Assembly: GCA_002451555.1 (NCBI GenBank)
Contig: DKCU01000072.1
Span: forward strand, 1-24,588
Length of the DNA: 24,588 nt
Origin: Candidatus Segatella albertsiae
GTDB lineage: Bacteria; Bacteroidota; Bacteroidia; Bacteroidales; Bacteroidaceae
Reading direction: 5' to 3'
A program made the translations under genes and the position numbers. Below are positions 6,477-15,133 of the stretch, one piece after another; position 1 is the first letter of the stretch; the number at the start of each line of letters is the position of its first letter. The notes under the pieces were generated by a model. The model worked only from the letters and a program-made list of their open reading frames with translations, was not told the DNA's origin and searched no databases.

Positions 6477-6520
6477 TAGACCTCAGCACCTTACGCTAAA
6501 AACGTGCGGTGTGAGGTCTA
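6477..6520. other. Long hairpin after frdB
   Basis: TAGACCTCA and TGAGGTCTA (6477-6485 and 6512-6520) form nine pairs; a bulged G and CACC/GGTG extend the stem. There is no T-run, so it is not a classical terminator; it may protect the 3' end of the frd mRNA. Confidence 0.45.
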
Positions 6521-6605
6521 ATTCAATATATTCTTCCTATCCGACAGAAGCCATCAGATATTCGACAGAGTTTATCGGATAAGAGTCAACGATCTTCTCC
6601 AGAGA

Positions 6606-7364
6606 TTAGTCAGCCAACTTAGCCTTCAAGAACTCACGGTTCAAGCGAGCGATGTTAGCGATAGTCTCGTTCTTAGGACAAACTGCCTCGCAAGCGCGAG
6701 TGTTAGTACAGTTACCGAAACCAAGCTCGTCCATACGTGCAATCATCTTCTTAGCACGGCTAGCAGCCTCTACACGACCCTGTGGGAGAAGTGCCAACTG
6801 GCTAACCTTTGAGCTGACGAAGAGCATGGCAGAACCATTCTTACATGCTGCAACACAAGCACCGCAACCGATACATGTAGCGCAGTCCATAGCCTCGTCT
6901 GCATTCTCCTTAGGAATCAAGATAGCGTTAGCATCCTGAGCCTGACCGGTACGGATGCTGGTGTAACCACCTGCCTGGATAATCTTATCAAAGGCTGAAC
7001 GGTCAACCATACAGTCTTTGATGATAGGGAAACCAGCTGAACGCCATGGCTCCACGGTGATAACGTCGCCATCGTTGAAACGACGCATGTAGAGCTGACA
7101 TGTAGTAGCACCACGCTCTGTCTTACCGTGTGGAGTACCATTGATGTAGAGAGAGCACATACCGCAGATACCCTCGCGGCAGTCGTGGTCGAAGACGAAA
7201 GGCTCCTGACCTGCCTCGATGAGCTCCTCGTTCAAGATGTCGAGCATCTCGAGGAATGAGGTATCGTCAGGGATGTTCTTCATCTCGTGTGTATCGAAGT
7301 GACCCTGAGCAGTAGGGCCGTCCTGCTTCCAATACTTAATTGTGAAACTTATATTTCTTGCCAT
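6606..7364 (-). CDS. frdB: Fumarate reductase/succinate dehydrogenase iron-sulfur subunit
   Basis: The 252-residue protein carries electrons between the cytochrome b subunit and the flavoprotein in the membrane-bound complex. The 2Fe-2S ligands are Cys62, Cys67, Cys70 and Cys89 (CREGICGMC). The two further clusters are held by a CxxCxxCxxC motif with a fifth Cys (161, 164, 167, 170, 174) and by Cys219, 225 and 229. Length and layout are standard for the family. It is the last gene of frdC-frdA-frdB, 15 bp after frdA. In Bacteroidales the complex mainly reduces fumarate to succinate during anaerobic growth, so fumarate reductase is the more likely direction; sdhB is the common alternative name. 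Confidence 0.95.
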   Translation of the reverse strand: MARNISFTIKYWKQDGPTAQGHFDTHEMKNIPDDTSFLEMLDILNEELIEAGQEPFVFDHDCREGICGMCSLYINGTPHGKTERGATTCQLYMRRFNDGDVITVEPWRSAGFPIIKDCMVDRSAFDKIIQAGGYTSIRTGQAQDANAILIPKENADEAMDCATCIGCGACVAACKNGSAMLFVSSKVSQLALLPQGRVEAASRAKKMIARMDELGFGNCTNTRACEAVCPKNETIANIARLNREFLKAKLAD

Positions 7365-7379
7365 TTTCTTGTACGCTTT

Positions 7380-9362
7380 TTAGTTCTTGTAATTTCTTGT
7401 CTGTACCTTAATTGCCTCGTACTCAAGAGGCTCCTTGATAAGCTCTGGTGCCTTGGTGTCGTCACCCTGGTACTCCCAGCAGCCTACGTAGAAGAAGTTC
7501 TCATCGTCACGCTTTGCCTCACCCTCTGGAGTCTGGTACTCCTCGCGGAAGTGACCACCACAGCTCTCGTTGCGGTGCAATGCGTCGTAAGCGATCAACT
7601 CGCCCATCACGATGAAGTCACGCAAGTGGATAGCCTTGTCCAACTCTACGTTCAAACCTTCCTTCTTGCCTGGGATGAAGAGGTTCTTGTTGAATTCCTC
7701 GCGGAGAGCCTTCATCTTCTTCAAGCCTTCCTCAAGACCTTCCTTGGTACGACCCATACCTACGTGTTCCCAAAGGATGTGACCCAACTCCTTGTGGATG
7801 GAATCTACAGAGCGCTTGCCCTGGATGCCCATCAAGCGGTCGATTTCCTTCTGAACACCTGCCTCTGCCTCTGCGAACTCTGGGAGATCGGTAGAGAGCT
7901 TTGGCCAGAGTGCCTGGTCTGCCAAGTAGTTCTGGATGGTGTATGGCAATACGAAGTAACCATCAGCCAAACCCTGCATCAAGGCAGAAGCACCAAGGCG
8001 GTTGGCACCGTGGTCAGAGAAGTTACACTCACCGATAGCGAAGAGACCTGGGATAGTGGTCATCAACTCGTAGTCAACCCAGATACCACCCATTGTATAG
8101 TGGATAGCAGGGAAGATCATCATTGGGTTGTAGTACTTCACACCGTTGATCTCGTTAGCAAGCTCGCCTGGGTTAACGTCTGTAATCTCCTCGTACATAT
8201 CGAAGAGGTTGCCATAACGCTGGAGGATAACGTCGATGCCGAGACGGTTGATAGACTCAGAGAAGTCGAGGAATACGGCGAGACCTGTGTTGTTCACACC
8301 ATAGCCCTTGTCACAACGCTCCTTGGCTGCACGAGAAGCCACGTCACGAGGAACCAAGTTACCGAATGCAGGGTAACGACGCTCCAAGTAGTAATCGCGG
8401 TCTTCCTCTGGAATATCAGAACCCTTCTTGGTACCTGCCTGCAATGCCTTGGCATCTTCCAACTTCTTAGGAACCCAGATACGACCATCGTTACGAAGTG
8501 ACTCTGACATCAAAGTCAACTTACTCTGGTTTGTACCGTGTACTGGGATACAAGTAGGGTGAATCTGAACGTAAGATGGGTTAGCGAAGTCAGCACCCTT
8601 GCGGTAGCACTGAACGGCTGCTGTACAGTTACAACCCATAGCGTTGGTAGAGAGGAAGTAAGCGTTACCATAACCACCAGTAGCGATAACTACGGCGTTG
8701 GCAGAGAAGCGCTCCAACTTACCTGTAATCAAGTTCTTGGCGATGATACCACGAGCGTGACCGTCAACGATTACGAGGTCTTCCATCTCATAACGTGTAT
8801 AGAGCTTAACCTTGCCAGCCTCTACCTGGCGGCTCAATGAAGAGTAAGCACCAAGGAGGAGCTGCTGACCAGTCTGACCCTTGGCATAGAATGTACGAGA
8901 TACCTGTGCACCACCGAATGAACGGTTAGCCAACATACCACCATACTCACGAGCGAAAGGAACGCCCTGTGCCACGCACTGGTCGATGATGTCGTTGCTC
9001 ACCTCAGCCAAACGATAAACGTTAGCCTCACGAGCACGGTAGTCACCACCCTTCACTGTATCGTAGAAAAGACGGTAAACAGAGTCACCATCGTTCTGAT
9101 AATTCTTAGCTGCATTGATACCACCCTGTGCTGCGATGGAGTGAGCACGACGTGGAGAGTCCTGGATGCAGAAGTTCAAGATATTGAAACCCATCTCGCC
9201 GAGAGAAGCGGCTGCAGAAGCACCTGCCAAACCTGTACCTACGACGATGATGTCGAGCTTTAACTTATTCTTAGGGTTAACCAAACGCTGGTGAGCCTTG
9301 TAGTTGGTCCACTTCTCAGCAACTGGTCCTTCAGGTATTCTAGAATTTAATGTTTTTGCCAT
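7380..9362 (-). CDS. frdA: Fumarate reductase/succinate dehydrogenase flavoprotein subunit
   Basis: The 660-residue catalytic subunit interconverts fumarate and succinate on the cytoplasmic side of the membrane complex. The dinucleotide-binding motif GTGLAG is at 42-47, and His74 in RRAHSIAAQGG is the expected covalent FAD attachment site. The QIHPT motif, the NRLGASAL segment and the GGHFREEY active-site arginine region are all present. Its length matches the longer Bacteroidetes/epsilonproteobacterial type. It lies between frdC (32 bp upstream) and frdB (15 bp downstream). Open frames on the opposite strand are shadows of its codon bias. Confidence 0.95.
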   Translation of the reverse strand: MAKTLNSRIPEGPVAEKWTNYKAHQRLVNPKNKLKLDIIVVGTGLAGASAAASLGEMGFNILNFCIQDSPRRAHSIAAQGGINAAKNYQNDGDSVYRLFYDTVKGGDYRAREANVYRLAEVSNDIIDQCVAQGVPFAREYGGMLANRSFGGAQVSRTFYAKGQTGQQLLLGAYSSLSRQVEAGKVKLYTRYEMEDLVIVDGHARGIIAKNLITGKLERFSANAVVIATGGYGNAYFLSTNAMGCNCTAAVQCYRKGADFANPSYVQIHPTCIPVHGTNQSKLTLMSESLRNDGRIWVPKKLEDAKALQAGTKKGSDIPEEDRDYYLERRYPAFGNLVPRDVASRAAKERCDKGYGVNNTGLAVFLDFSESINRLGIDVILQRYGNLFDMYEEITDVNPGELANEINGVKYYNPMMIFPAIHYTMGGIWVDYELMTTIPGLFAIGECNFSDHGANRLGASALMQGLADGYFVLPYTIQNYLADQALWPKLSTDLPEFAEAEAGVQKEIDRLMGIQGKRSVDSIHKELGHILWEHVGMGRTKEGLEEGLKKMKALREEFNKNLFIPGKKEGLNVELDKAIHLRDFIVMGELIAYDALHRNESCGGHFREEYQTPEGEAKRDDENFFYVGCWEYQGDDTKAPELIKEPLEYEAIKVQTRNYKN

Positions 9363-9394
9363 AATCTTTTTTAATACTTAAATGATTACATGAA

Positions 9395-10078
9395 TTATGC
9401 GCAGCACAAAGATGGAGCGCAACCAATAGCGAATGCCAAAACGGTAATGATGAAGAGTGCAATCAAGATGGTAGTATATACCATGCCGATTACCTTCCAA
9501 CGGCAGAACCAGATCTTACCGCTCCAACCGAGAGTCTGAAGGGCACTCCAGAAACCGTGAGTCAAGTGGAACCAGAGAGCTACCAACCAGATGATGTAGA
9601 GTACTACGAATACTGGGTTAGCGAATGTGTCCTGGATGAAAGCGAAACCATCTGCTGGGTCGTGAGCCACTGTCATGCCTGTCAACTCAGCGAACATCAT
9701 GTTGAACCAGAAGTTGAACAAGTGAAGCAACAAACCGAGAACGATGATGATACCGAGCACCAACATGTTCTGGCTAGCCCACTCTACCTTCTCTGGCTTA
9801 GCAGTTACCTCGTAACGCTGGTTACCACGAGCACGACGGTTCTGTGCTGTCAGGATGAAAGCGTAAACGATGTGAATCACTGCCAATGCTGCCAAACCCA
9901 AGGTTGCAACTACGGCGTACCAGTTAGCACCCAACAACTCGCAAATCATGTTGTAAGCCTCTCCAGAGAAGAGTGCAGCAACATTCATGCAGCAGTGGAA
10001 TGTCAAGAATAGAATAAGCGCGATACCAGTTACAGACATCACTACCTTTCTACCAATAGATGAATTGATTAACCACAT
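9395..10078 (-). CDS. frdC: Fumarate reductase/succinate dehydrogenase cytochrome b subunit
   Basis: The 227-residue protein has five hydrophobic helices and anchors FrdA/FrdB in the membrane. Histidines in the helices (His28, His69, His119, His171 or His174) fit the ligands of two b hemes, as in the Wolinella-type di-heme family, so it should exchange electrons with menaquinol. It is the first gene of the operon. The promoter at 10220-10250 gives a leader of about 135 nt. The polyprenyl diphosphate synthase at 17248 may supply the quinone side chain, a pathway link only. Confidence 0.9.
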   Translation of the reverse strand: MWLINSSIGRKVVMSVTGIALILFLTFHCCMNVAALFSGEAYNMICELLGANWYAVVATLGLAALAVIHIVYAFILTAQNRRARGNQRYEVTAKPEKVEWASQNMLVLGIIIVLGLLLHLFNFWFNMMFAELTGMTVAHDPADGFAFIQDTFANPVFVVLYIIWLVALWFHLTHGFWSALQTLGWSGKIWFCRWKVIGMVYTTILIALFIITVLAFAIGCAPSLCCA

Positions 10079-10219
10079 AAATGATTGAAATTTAAATATT
10101 TAACTGTTTGAAACTAATTATTATTCTTCTTTTCGTCCAACATCTATTTGTCAAGTGCGATAAGGAAACATTTGGTTCCCACAATCCCCATTTTTAGGTA
10201 TATTCTCGCAACTCTGCTG

Positions 10220-10250
10220 CAAAATTACTATAATTTAATGATTTATCAAA
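10220..10250 (-). promoter_or_regulatory. Promoter of frdCAB
   Basis: On the minus strand TTTG (10250-10247), 19 bp and TAATTTTG (10227-10220): a full consensus match. The gap 10079-10390 holds this promoter, the 135-nt frdC leader and the mnmG promoter, and no gene. Confidence 0.75.
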
Positions 10251-10281
10251 AGATTTTTGCTAAAATTTCAATTAAAAATAG

Positions 10282-10289
10282 TACTTTTG
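10282..10289 (+). promoter_or_regulatory. -7 element for mnmG
   Basis: TACTTTTG matches TAnnTTTG. The nearest TTTG (10256-10259) is 22 bp upstream, slightly too far, so the promoter is probably weaker than that of frd, with which it is back to back. Confidence 0.45.
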
Positions 10290-10390
10290 CCGAAAATTAG
10301 AAAAAGTATAATTAAATATCGTTAGGAAAAAGAAGAGATAAAAATAGATAAAATAGAATAAGAAATCGTTTTAAAATAAGAAATCATTTT

Positions 10391-12262
10391 ATGAGATTCA
10401 ATTATGACGTACTCGTTATCGGTGGCGGTCACGCCGGATGCGAGGCTGCCGCAGCCTCTGCCAACATGGGTGCCAAGACCTGCTTGATAACGATGGACAT
10501 GAACAAGATTGGCCAGATGAGTTGCAACCCTGCTGTCGGCGGCATCGCCAAGGGGCAAATCGTAAGAGAGATCGATGCGCTCGGTGGCCAGATGGGCATC
10601 GTAACCGACAAGACTGCCATCCAATTCCGAATGCTCAACATCGGCAAGGGTCCTGCTGTATGGAGTCCCCGTGCCCAGTGCGACCGTGGAAAGTTTATCT
10701 GGGAGTGGAGAACCATCCTCGATCACACCGACAACCTCGACATCTGGCAAGACCAAGCCGACGAACTGCTCGTGGACAATGGCGAGGCTATCGGCGTACG
10801 CACCATCTGGGGCGCAGAGTTCTATGCCAAGAGCATCATCATCACCGCAGGCACTTTCCTCAACGGCTTGATGCACGTGGGCAGAAAGATGGTGGAAGGC
10901 GGAAGATGCGCCGAACCTGCCGTGCATCATTTCACGGAGAGCATCACTCGATGGGGTATCACCTCGGCGAGAATGAAAACAGGAACGCCTGTTCGCATCG
11001 ACAAGCGAAGCGTACATTTCGAGGACATGGAGGAGCAACCTGGCGACAGCGACTTCCACCAGTTCTCTTACATGGGCGAGCATCGTGTGCTGAAGCAACT
11101 GCCTTGCTGGACTTGCTACACCAACAAGAAGGTTCACGACACGCTGAAGAGCGGTCTCGCCGACTCACCTTTATATAATGGGCAAATCCAGAGCACGGGG
11201 CCTCGCTACTGTCCGAGCATCGAGACCAAGCTCGTCACCTTCCCAGACAAGGACCAGCATCCACTCTTTCTGGAGCCAGAAGGCGAAGACACCAACGAGA
11301 TGTACCTGAATGGTTTCTCATCGAGCATGCCGATGGACATCCAGTTGAAAGCCCTTCACGAAATCCCGGCTTTGAGAGATGCGAAGATTTATCGTCCGGG
11401 GTACGCCATCGAGTACGATTACTTCGACCCTACCCAACTCAAGCATTCGCTGGAGTCGAAAATCATCAAGGGTCTCTTCTTCGCCGGACAGGTGAACGGC
11501 ACCACCGGTTATGAGGAAGCAGGAGGTCAAGGTACCGTTGCCGGAATCAACGCCGCCCTCCATTGCGTCGGTGACAAGACATTCGAGATGAAGCGAGACG
11601 AGAGTTACATCGGCGTACTCATCGACGACCTCACCACGAAGGGTGTGGATGAACCTTACCGAATGTTCACCTCCAGAGCCGAGTATCGCATCTTACTTCG
11701 ACAAGACGACGCTGACGCACGTCTCACAGAGAAAGCATACGAGTTGGGCATCGCCAAACGCGACCGATACGACTGGTGGATGGAGAAGAAAGAAGCCATC
11801 GAAAGAATCATCGACTTCTGCGCCAACTATCCTATCAAGAAGGATGAAATCAATCCAAAATTGGAAGCACTCGGCACCACTCCACTTCGCGCTGGTTGCA
11901 AGCTCATCGACCTCGTGGCTCGTCCACATTTGAACCTCGAAAACTTGTCGGAGATTATTCCTGACTTGAAAGCAACGATGAATGCGCCAGCCAATCGTAA
12001 GGAAGAGATTTGCGAAGCTGCGGAAATCAAGATGAAGTACAAAGGTTACATTGATCGAGAAAGGCTCATTGCCGACAAGATGCACCGTTTGGAAAACATC
12101 AAAATCAAGGGGCGTTTCAACTACGCCGAGTTGCATGAGATTTCGACCGAAGGCCGCCAGAAGCTCGAGCGCATCGACCCTGAGACTTTGGCACAGGCAA
12201 GTCGCATTCCAGGTGTATCTCCAAGCGACATCAATGTAATGCTCGTCTTGCTGGGCAGATAA
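10391..12262 (+). CDS. mnmG: tRNA uridine-5-carboxymethylaminomethyl modification enzyme MnmG (GidA)
   Basis: The 623-residue FAD protein works with MnmE to modify the wobble uridine (U34) of certain tRNAs, using methylene-tetrahydrofolate and, depending on the donor, glycine or ammonium. The FAD motif GGGHAG is at 11-16, followed by the signature SCNPAVGGIAKG at 44-55; the C-terminal helical domain ends in SRIPGVSPSDINVMLVLLGR. Length and start (FNYDVLVIGGG) are standard. The gene is often near oriC, which agrees with parS-like sites close by. A strong stem (12244-12275) spans the stop codon. It heads the plus-strand housekeeping group. Confidence 0.97.
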   Translation: MRFNYDVLVIGGGHAGCEAAAASANMGAKTCLITMDMNKIGQMSCNPAVGGIAKGQIVREIDALGGQMGIVTDKTAIQFRMLNIGKGPAVWSPRAQCDRGKFIWEWRTILDHTDNLDIWQDQADELLVDNGEAIGVRTIWGAEFYAKSIIITAGTFLNGLMHVGRKMVEGGRCAEPAVHHFTESITRWGITSARMKTGTPVRIDKRSVHFEDMEEQPGDSDFHQFSYMGEHRVLKQLPCWTCYTNKKVHDTLKSGLADSPLYNGQIQSTGPRYCPSIETKLVTFPDKDQHPLFLEPEGEDTNEMYLNGFSSSMPMDIQLKALHEIPALRDAKIYRPGYAIEYDYFDPTQLKHSLESKIIKGLFFAGQVNGTTGYEEAGGQGTVAGINAALHCVGDKTFEMKRDESYIGVLIDDLTTKGVDEPYRMFTSRAEYRILLRQDDADARLTEKAYELGIAKRDRYDWWMEKKEAIERIIDFCANYPIKKDEINPKLEALGTTPLRAGCKLIDLVARPHLNLENLSEIIPDLKATMNAPANRKEEICEAAEIKMKYKGYIDRERLIADKMHRLENIKIKGRFNYAELHEISTEGRQKLERIDPETLAQASRIPGVSPSDINVMLVLLGR

Positions 12263-12275
12263 CCCCAGCAAGACG
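12244..12275. other. Stem-loop across the mnmG stop codon
   Basis: CGTCTTGCTGGG (12244-12255) pairs perfectly with CCCAGCAAGACG (12264-12275) over 8 nt containing the TAA. It is followed by A-rich sequence, not Ts, so it is not a normal plus-strand terminator. It might protect the 3' end. Confidence 0.55.
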
Positions 12276-12298
12276 GAAAAACACGAGAAACAAAAGAA

Positions 12299-12314
12299 TG
12301 TTTCACGTGAAACG
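12299..12314. promoter_or_regulatory. parS-like site 1
   Basis: TGTTTCACGTGAAACG matches the widely conserved ParB site TGTTTCACGTGAAACA at 15 of 16 positions. It lies 37 bp after mnmG in non-coding DNA. ParB binding is inferred from the consensus. Confidence 0.7.
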
Positions 12315-12490
12315 TAGTATAAGTAAAATATTTGACTTTCAAATGTTTAGATGTAGTTACATCAAGTGTTTTTATAGTTAAAGTAAAACTTCAACCGCAC
12401 GTGAAACAAGCTCGATGTTCCCCGATAAAAACGAAGAAATCGCACAATATTTTACAAGAGAAAAGTATTAATATAAACAATAAAAAAGCA

Positions 12491-13021
12491 ATGAACAACC
12501 AGCTATTATTAGACAATCTGAGAAGCATTCCAGATTGGCCTATCAAGGGGGTAAACTTCCGTGACGTAACCACCCTATTCAAGAATCCAGCGGCCCTAAA
12601 AGAGATCAACGACGAGATGTATGAGCTGTACAAAGACAAGGGAATCACTAAGATTGTAGGTATCGAATCCCGTGGTTTCGTCATGTCTTCCGCCCTCGCC
12701 ATCCGCCTCGGAGCAGGTGTCGTTTTGTGCCGTAAGCCAGGGAAACTTCCATGCAAAACGGTACAGGAAAGTTACGCTAAAGAGTATGGTATCGACACCA
12801 TCGAAATCCATGAGGATGCCATCAATGAGAACGACGTGGTACTCCTCCACGACGACCTTCTCGCCACTGGCGGAACCATGAAAGCAGCCTGCGATTTGGT
12901 CAAGAAATTCCACCCAAAGAAGGTATATGCCAACTTTATCATCGAACTCGTGAACGAGAATTTCGAGGGTAGAAAGATATTTGATCCAGACGTAGAAGTC
13001 TCTACTCTCATGCAACTATAA
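12491..13021 (+). CDS. apt: Adenine phosphoribosyltransferase
   Basis: The 176-residue enzyme converts adenine and PRPP to AMP and pyrophosphate (purine salvage, cytoplasm). The PRPP-binding loop DDLLATGGT is at 121-129 and the ESRGF motif at 59-63. I place the start at ATG 12491, because upstream codons in the same frame (from 12332) are not family-like and normal Apt proteins begin near MNNQLLLDNLRSIPDWPIKG. It follows mnmG after a 228-bp gap with a parS-like site (12299) and a half site near 12399. Confidence 0.93.
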   Translation: MNNQLLLDNLRSIPDWPIKGVNFRDVTTLFKNPAALKEINDEMYELYKDKGITKIVGIESRGFVMSSALAIRLGAGVVLCRKPGKLPCKTVQESYAKEYGIDTIEIHEDAINENDVVLLHDDLLATGGTMKAACDLVKKFHPKKVYANFIIELVNENFEGRKIFDPDVEVSTLMQL

Positions 13022-13035
13022 CACTGCTTTTACGC

Positions 13036-13131
13036 ACGTACGTGAACCTTTTGACGCACGTACGTGCGTAGCCTATCGGACGTACGTGCGACTGCGAACA
13101 GACGTACGTGCAGCCACAGACGAACGTACGT
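13036..13131. repeat. Spaced repeat array B (ACGTACGT every 22 bp, 5 copies)
   Basis: The self-complementary 8-mer ACGTACGT starts at 13036, 13058, 13080, 13102 and 13124, each exactly 22 bp from the last. The 14 bp between cores are not conserved. The array is between apt and uvrC and ends 28 bp before a parS-like site. Confidence 0.85.
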
Positions 13132-13158
13132 GGAAACACAAATGGAAGCATACGCTAA

Positions 13159-13174
13159 AGTTTCACGTGAAACT
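13159..13174. promoter_or_regulatory. parS-like site 2
   Basis: AGTTTCACGTGAAACT contains the perfect 14-bp palindrome GTTTCACGTGAAAC, the core of the ParB site (14 of 16 to TGTTTCACGTGAAACA). It is in the apt-uvrC intergenic region. Confidence 0.65.
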
Positions 13175-13215
13175 TTTCTTCATAAATTCCCTCAAAACAA
13201 AGGAGTTATATATAT

Positions 13216-15090
13216 ATGACTAGACAAGAAAACGAAGAAAGAATTGCTAGACTCAAGAACATCGTACTAAGTATGCCCGAGAAGCCAGGTAGCTACCAAT
13301 ATTACGATGAAAATCATACGATTATCTATGTAGGAAAGGCGAAAAACCTGAAACGAAGAGTATCTTCATACTTCCATAAAGAGGTAGATAGATACAAAAC
13401 GAAAGTGCTCGTTTCTAAGATTTTCGATATTTCTTACACCGTTGTAAACACAGAAGAAGATGCTCTTTTGCTTGAAAACAGCCTTATCAAGAAGTACAAT
13501 CCAAGGTACAATGTACTGCTGAAAGACGGCAAAACATACCCTTCTATTTGCGTAACAAACGAGTATTTCCCTCGCATTTTCAAAACTCGCCATATCAACA
13601 AAAAGGTGGGAACTTTCTTCGGTCCTTACCCTCATATTGGCAGCATGTACGCCGTCTTGGAGGTCATCAAGAAGCTCTACAAGCCCCGTACTTGCAGGTT
13701 TCCGATTACCAAGGAAGGCGTGGCTGATGGCAAATACAAGCCCTGTTTGGAGTACCATATCCATAACTGCGGAGCACCTTGTATCAACAAACAAAGCTAC
13801 GAGGAATACCAAGAAAATATGCGCCAAGCACGTGAAATTCTCAAAGGGAACACACGCGAAGTAAGTAAATATCTCTATGATTTGATGATGAAAAATGCCG
13901 AGCTCTTGCGCTTTGAGATAGCAGAAGAGTACAAGAAAAAGTACCAATTACTGGACGAATTCGAGGCAAAAAGCGAGGTCGTGAGTCATACAATTACAGA
14001 TGTCGATGTCTTCACCATCGTCAACGATGATGCCAACAAGAACGCTTTCATCAACTATATTCACGTGAAGAATGGCACCATCAACCAGAGCTTCACTTAC
14101 GAATACAAGCGCAAATTGGACGAAAGCGACGAGGAACTTCTAATTACCGCCATCCCTGAGATTCGGGAGCGTTTTCACTCTACCTCGAAAGAAATTATCG
14201 TGCCTTTCGAGATGGGGTGGAAATTGAAAGATGCCACCTTCTTCGTGCCTCAGAGAGGCGACAAGAAGCATCTTCTGGAGCTATCGGAAATGAACTGCAA
14301 GCAGTATAAGTTCGACCGTCTGAAACAAGCGGAAAAGCTAAATCCTGAACAAAAACAGACTCGACTGATGAAGGAACTACAGATGAAACTAAAGCTTCCG
14401 AAGCTACCTTACCAAATAGAATGTTTCGACAACTCCAACATTTCGGGGACGGATGCCGTAGCTGGCTGCATCGTATATAAAGGTATGAAACCATCTCGCA
14501 AGGATTACCGAAAATACAACATCAAAACGGTAGTGGGACCAGATGATTACGCCTCCATGCAAGAGGTTGTAAGACGGAGATATAGCCGTATGATAGAGGA
14601 AAACGCGCCTCTACCGGACCTCATCATAACCGATGGCGGAAAGGGGCAAATGGACGTGGTTCACGAAGTGGTAGTAGGTGAATTGCACCTTGACATACCT
14701 ATCGCAGGTCTTGCCAAGGACGACCGTCACCGCACCAACGAACTCCTCTATGGCTTTCCCCCACAAACCGTTGCCCTGCCTCCTGAAAGCGAACTTTTCA
14801 AGGTCCTCACGCAGATACAGGACGAGGTACATAGATACGCCATCACTTTCCACAGAGACAAACGAAGCAAGCACGCCCTACACTCAGAACTGGACGACAT
14901 CAAGGGCATCGGTCCTAAGGCAAAAGAGGCTCTTCTAAGCAAGTTTAAGAGCGTCAAGAAGATGAAAGAAGCCAACCTGGAAGAGCTTACAGAGGTGCTT
15001 GGACCACATAAAGCAGAGATTTTAAAGACCTATTTTGAGCAAAAAGAAGGAAATACCGCATTATCAGCAGAAAATAATCCTTCAGAATGA
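13216..15090 (+). CDS. uvrC: Excinuclease ABC subunit C
   Basis: The 624-residue nuclease makes both incisions during nucleotide excision repair, with UvrA and UvrB. From the N-terminus: GIY-YIG nuclease domain (GSY 25-27, YVG 38-40), a UVR-type helical segment at about 210-255, the RNase H-like UvrC domain (IECFDNSNISGTDAVA and IITDGGKGQMD, about 405-490) and a C-terminal helix-hairpin-helix DNA-binding pair (DDIKGIGPKAKEALLSKF). Length is normal. Unlike most genes here it has an SD-like AAAGGAG about 10 nt before the ATG. The repeat array and parS-like site lie directly upstream. Confidence 0.97.
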   Translation: MTRQENEERIARLKNIVLSMPEKPGSYQYYDENHTIIYVGKAKNLKRRVSSYFHKEVDRYKTKVLVSKIFDISYTVVNTEEDALLLENSLIKKYNPRYNVLLKDGKTYPSICVTNEYFPRIFKTRHINKKVGTFFGPYPHIGSMYAVLEVIKKLYKPRTCRFPITKEGVADGKYKPCLEYHIHNCGAPCINKQSYEEYQENMRQAREILKGNTREVSKYLYDLMMKNAELLRFEIAEEYKKKYQLLDEFEAKSEVVSHTITDVDVFTIVNDDANKNAFINYIHVKNGTINQSFTYEYKRKLDESDEELLITAIPEIRERFHSTSKEIIVPFEMGWKLKDATFFVPQRGDKKHLLELSEMNCKQYKFDRLKQAEKLNPEQKQTRLMKELQMKLKLPKLPYQIECFDNSNISGTDAVAGCIVYKGMKPSRKDYRKYNIKTVVGPDDYASMQEVVRRRYSRMIEENAPLPDLIITDGGKGQMDVVHEVVVGELHLDIPIAGLAKDDRHRTNELLYGFPPQTVALPPESELFKVLTQIQDEVHRYAITFHRDKRSKHALHSELDDIKGIGPKAKEALLSKFKSVKKMKEANLEELTEVLGPHKAEILKTYFEQKEGNTALSAENNPSE

Positions 15091-15112
15091 TGGGAATACG
15101 AAATAAAAATCG

Positions 15113-15120
15113 TATATTTG
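15113..15120 (+). promoter_or_regulatory. -7 element for dtd
   Basis: TATATTTG, 13 bp before the dtd ATG; the mRNA leader would be under 10 nt. No good -33 is seen 19-20 bp upstream. Confidence 0.35.
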
Positions 15121-15133
15121 CAGAAAAAAGATA

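Noticed and set aside
7287..8501. 404-codon open frame on the plus strand opposite frdA
   Set aside because: It is antisense to the strongly conserved FrdA protein, has no family motifs and is explained by codon bias; the same holds for 9557-10012 opposite frdC.
10322..11137. 271-codon minus-strand frame opposite mnmG
   Set aside because: Shadow of MnmG; no recognisable motifs and no promoter or plausible start.
12315..12390. TAGTWWAAGTAAAA words at 12315 and 12375 as a further spaced array
   Set aside because: The steps (39 and 21 bp with a partial middle copy) are not regular enough.
12332..12490. Longer apt start at 12332
   Set aside because: The extra residues are not family-like and the region is AT-rich spacer; ATG 12491 gives the normal Apt length.
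13036..13131. CRISPR array
   Set aside because: The conserved part is only 8 bp, spacers are 14 bp and no cas genes are present.
14058..14073. TTCACGTGAA core inside uvrC as a fourth parS site
   Set aside because: Only about 11 of 16 positions match the ParB consensus and it is constrained by coding.
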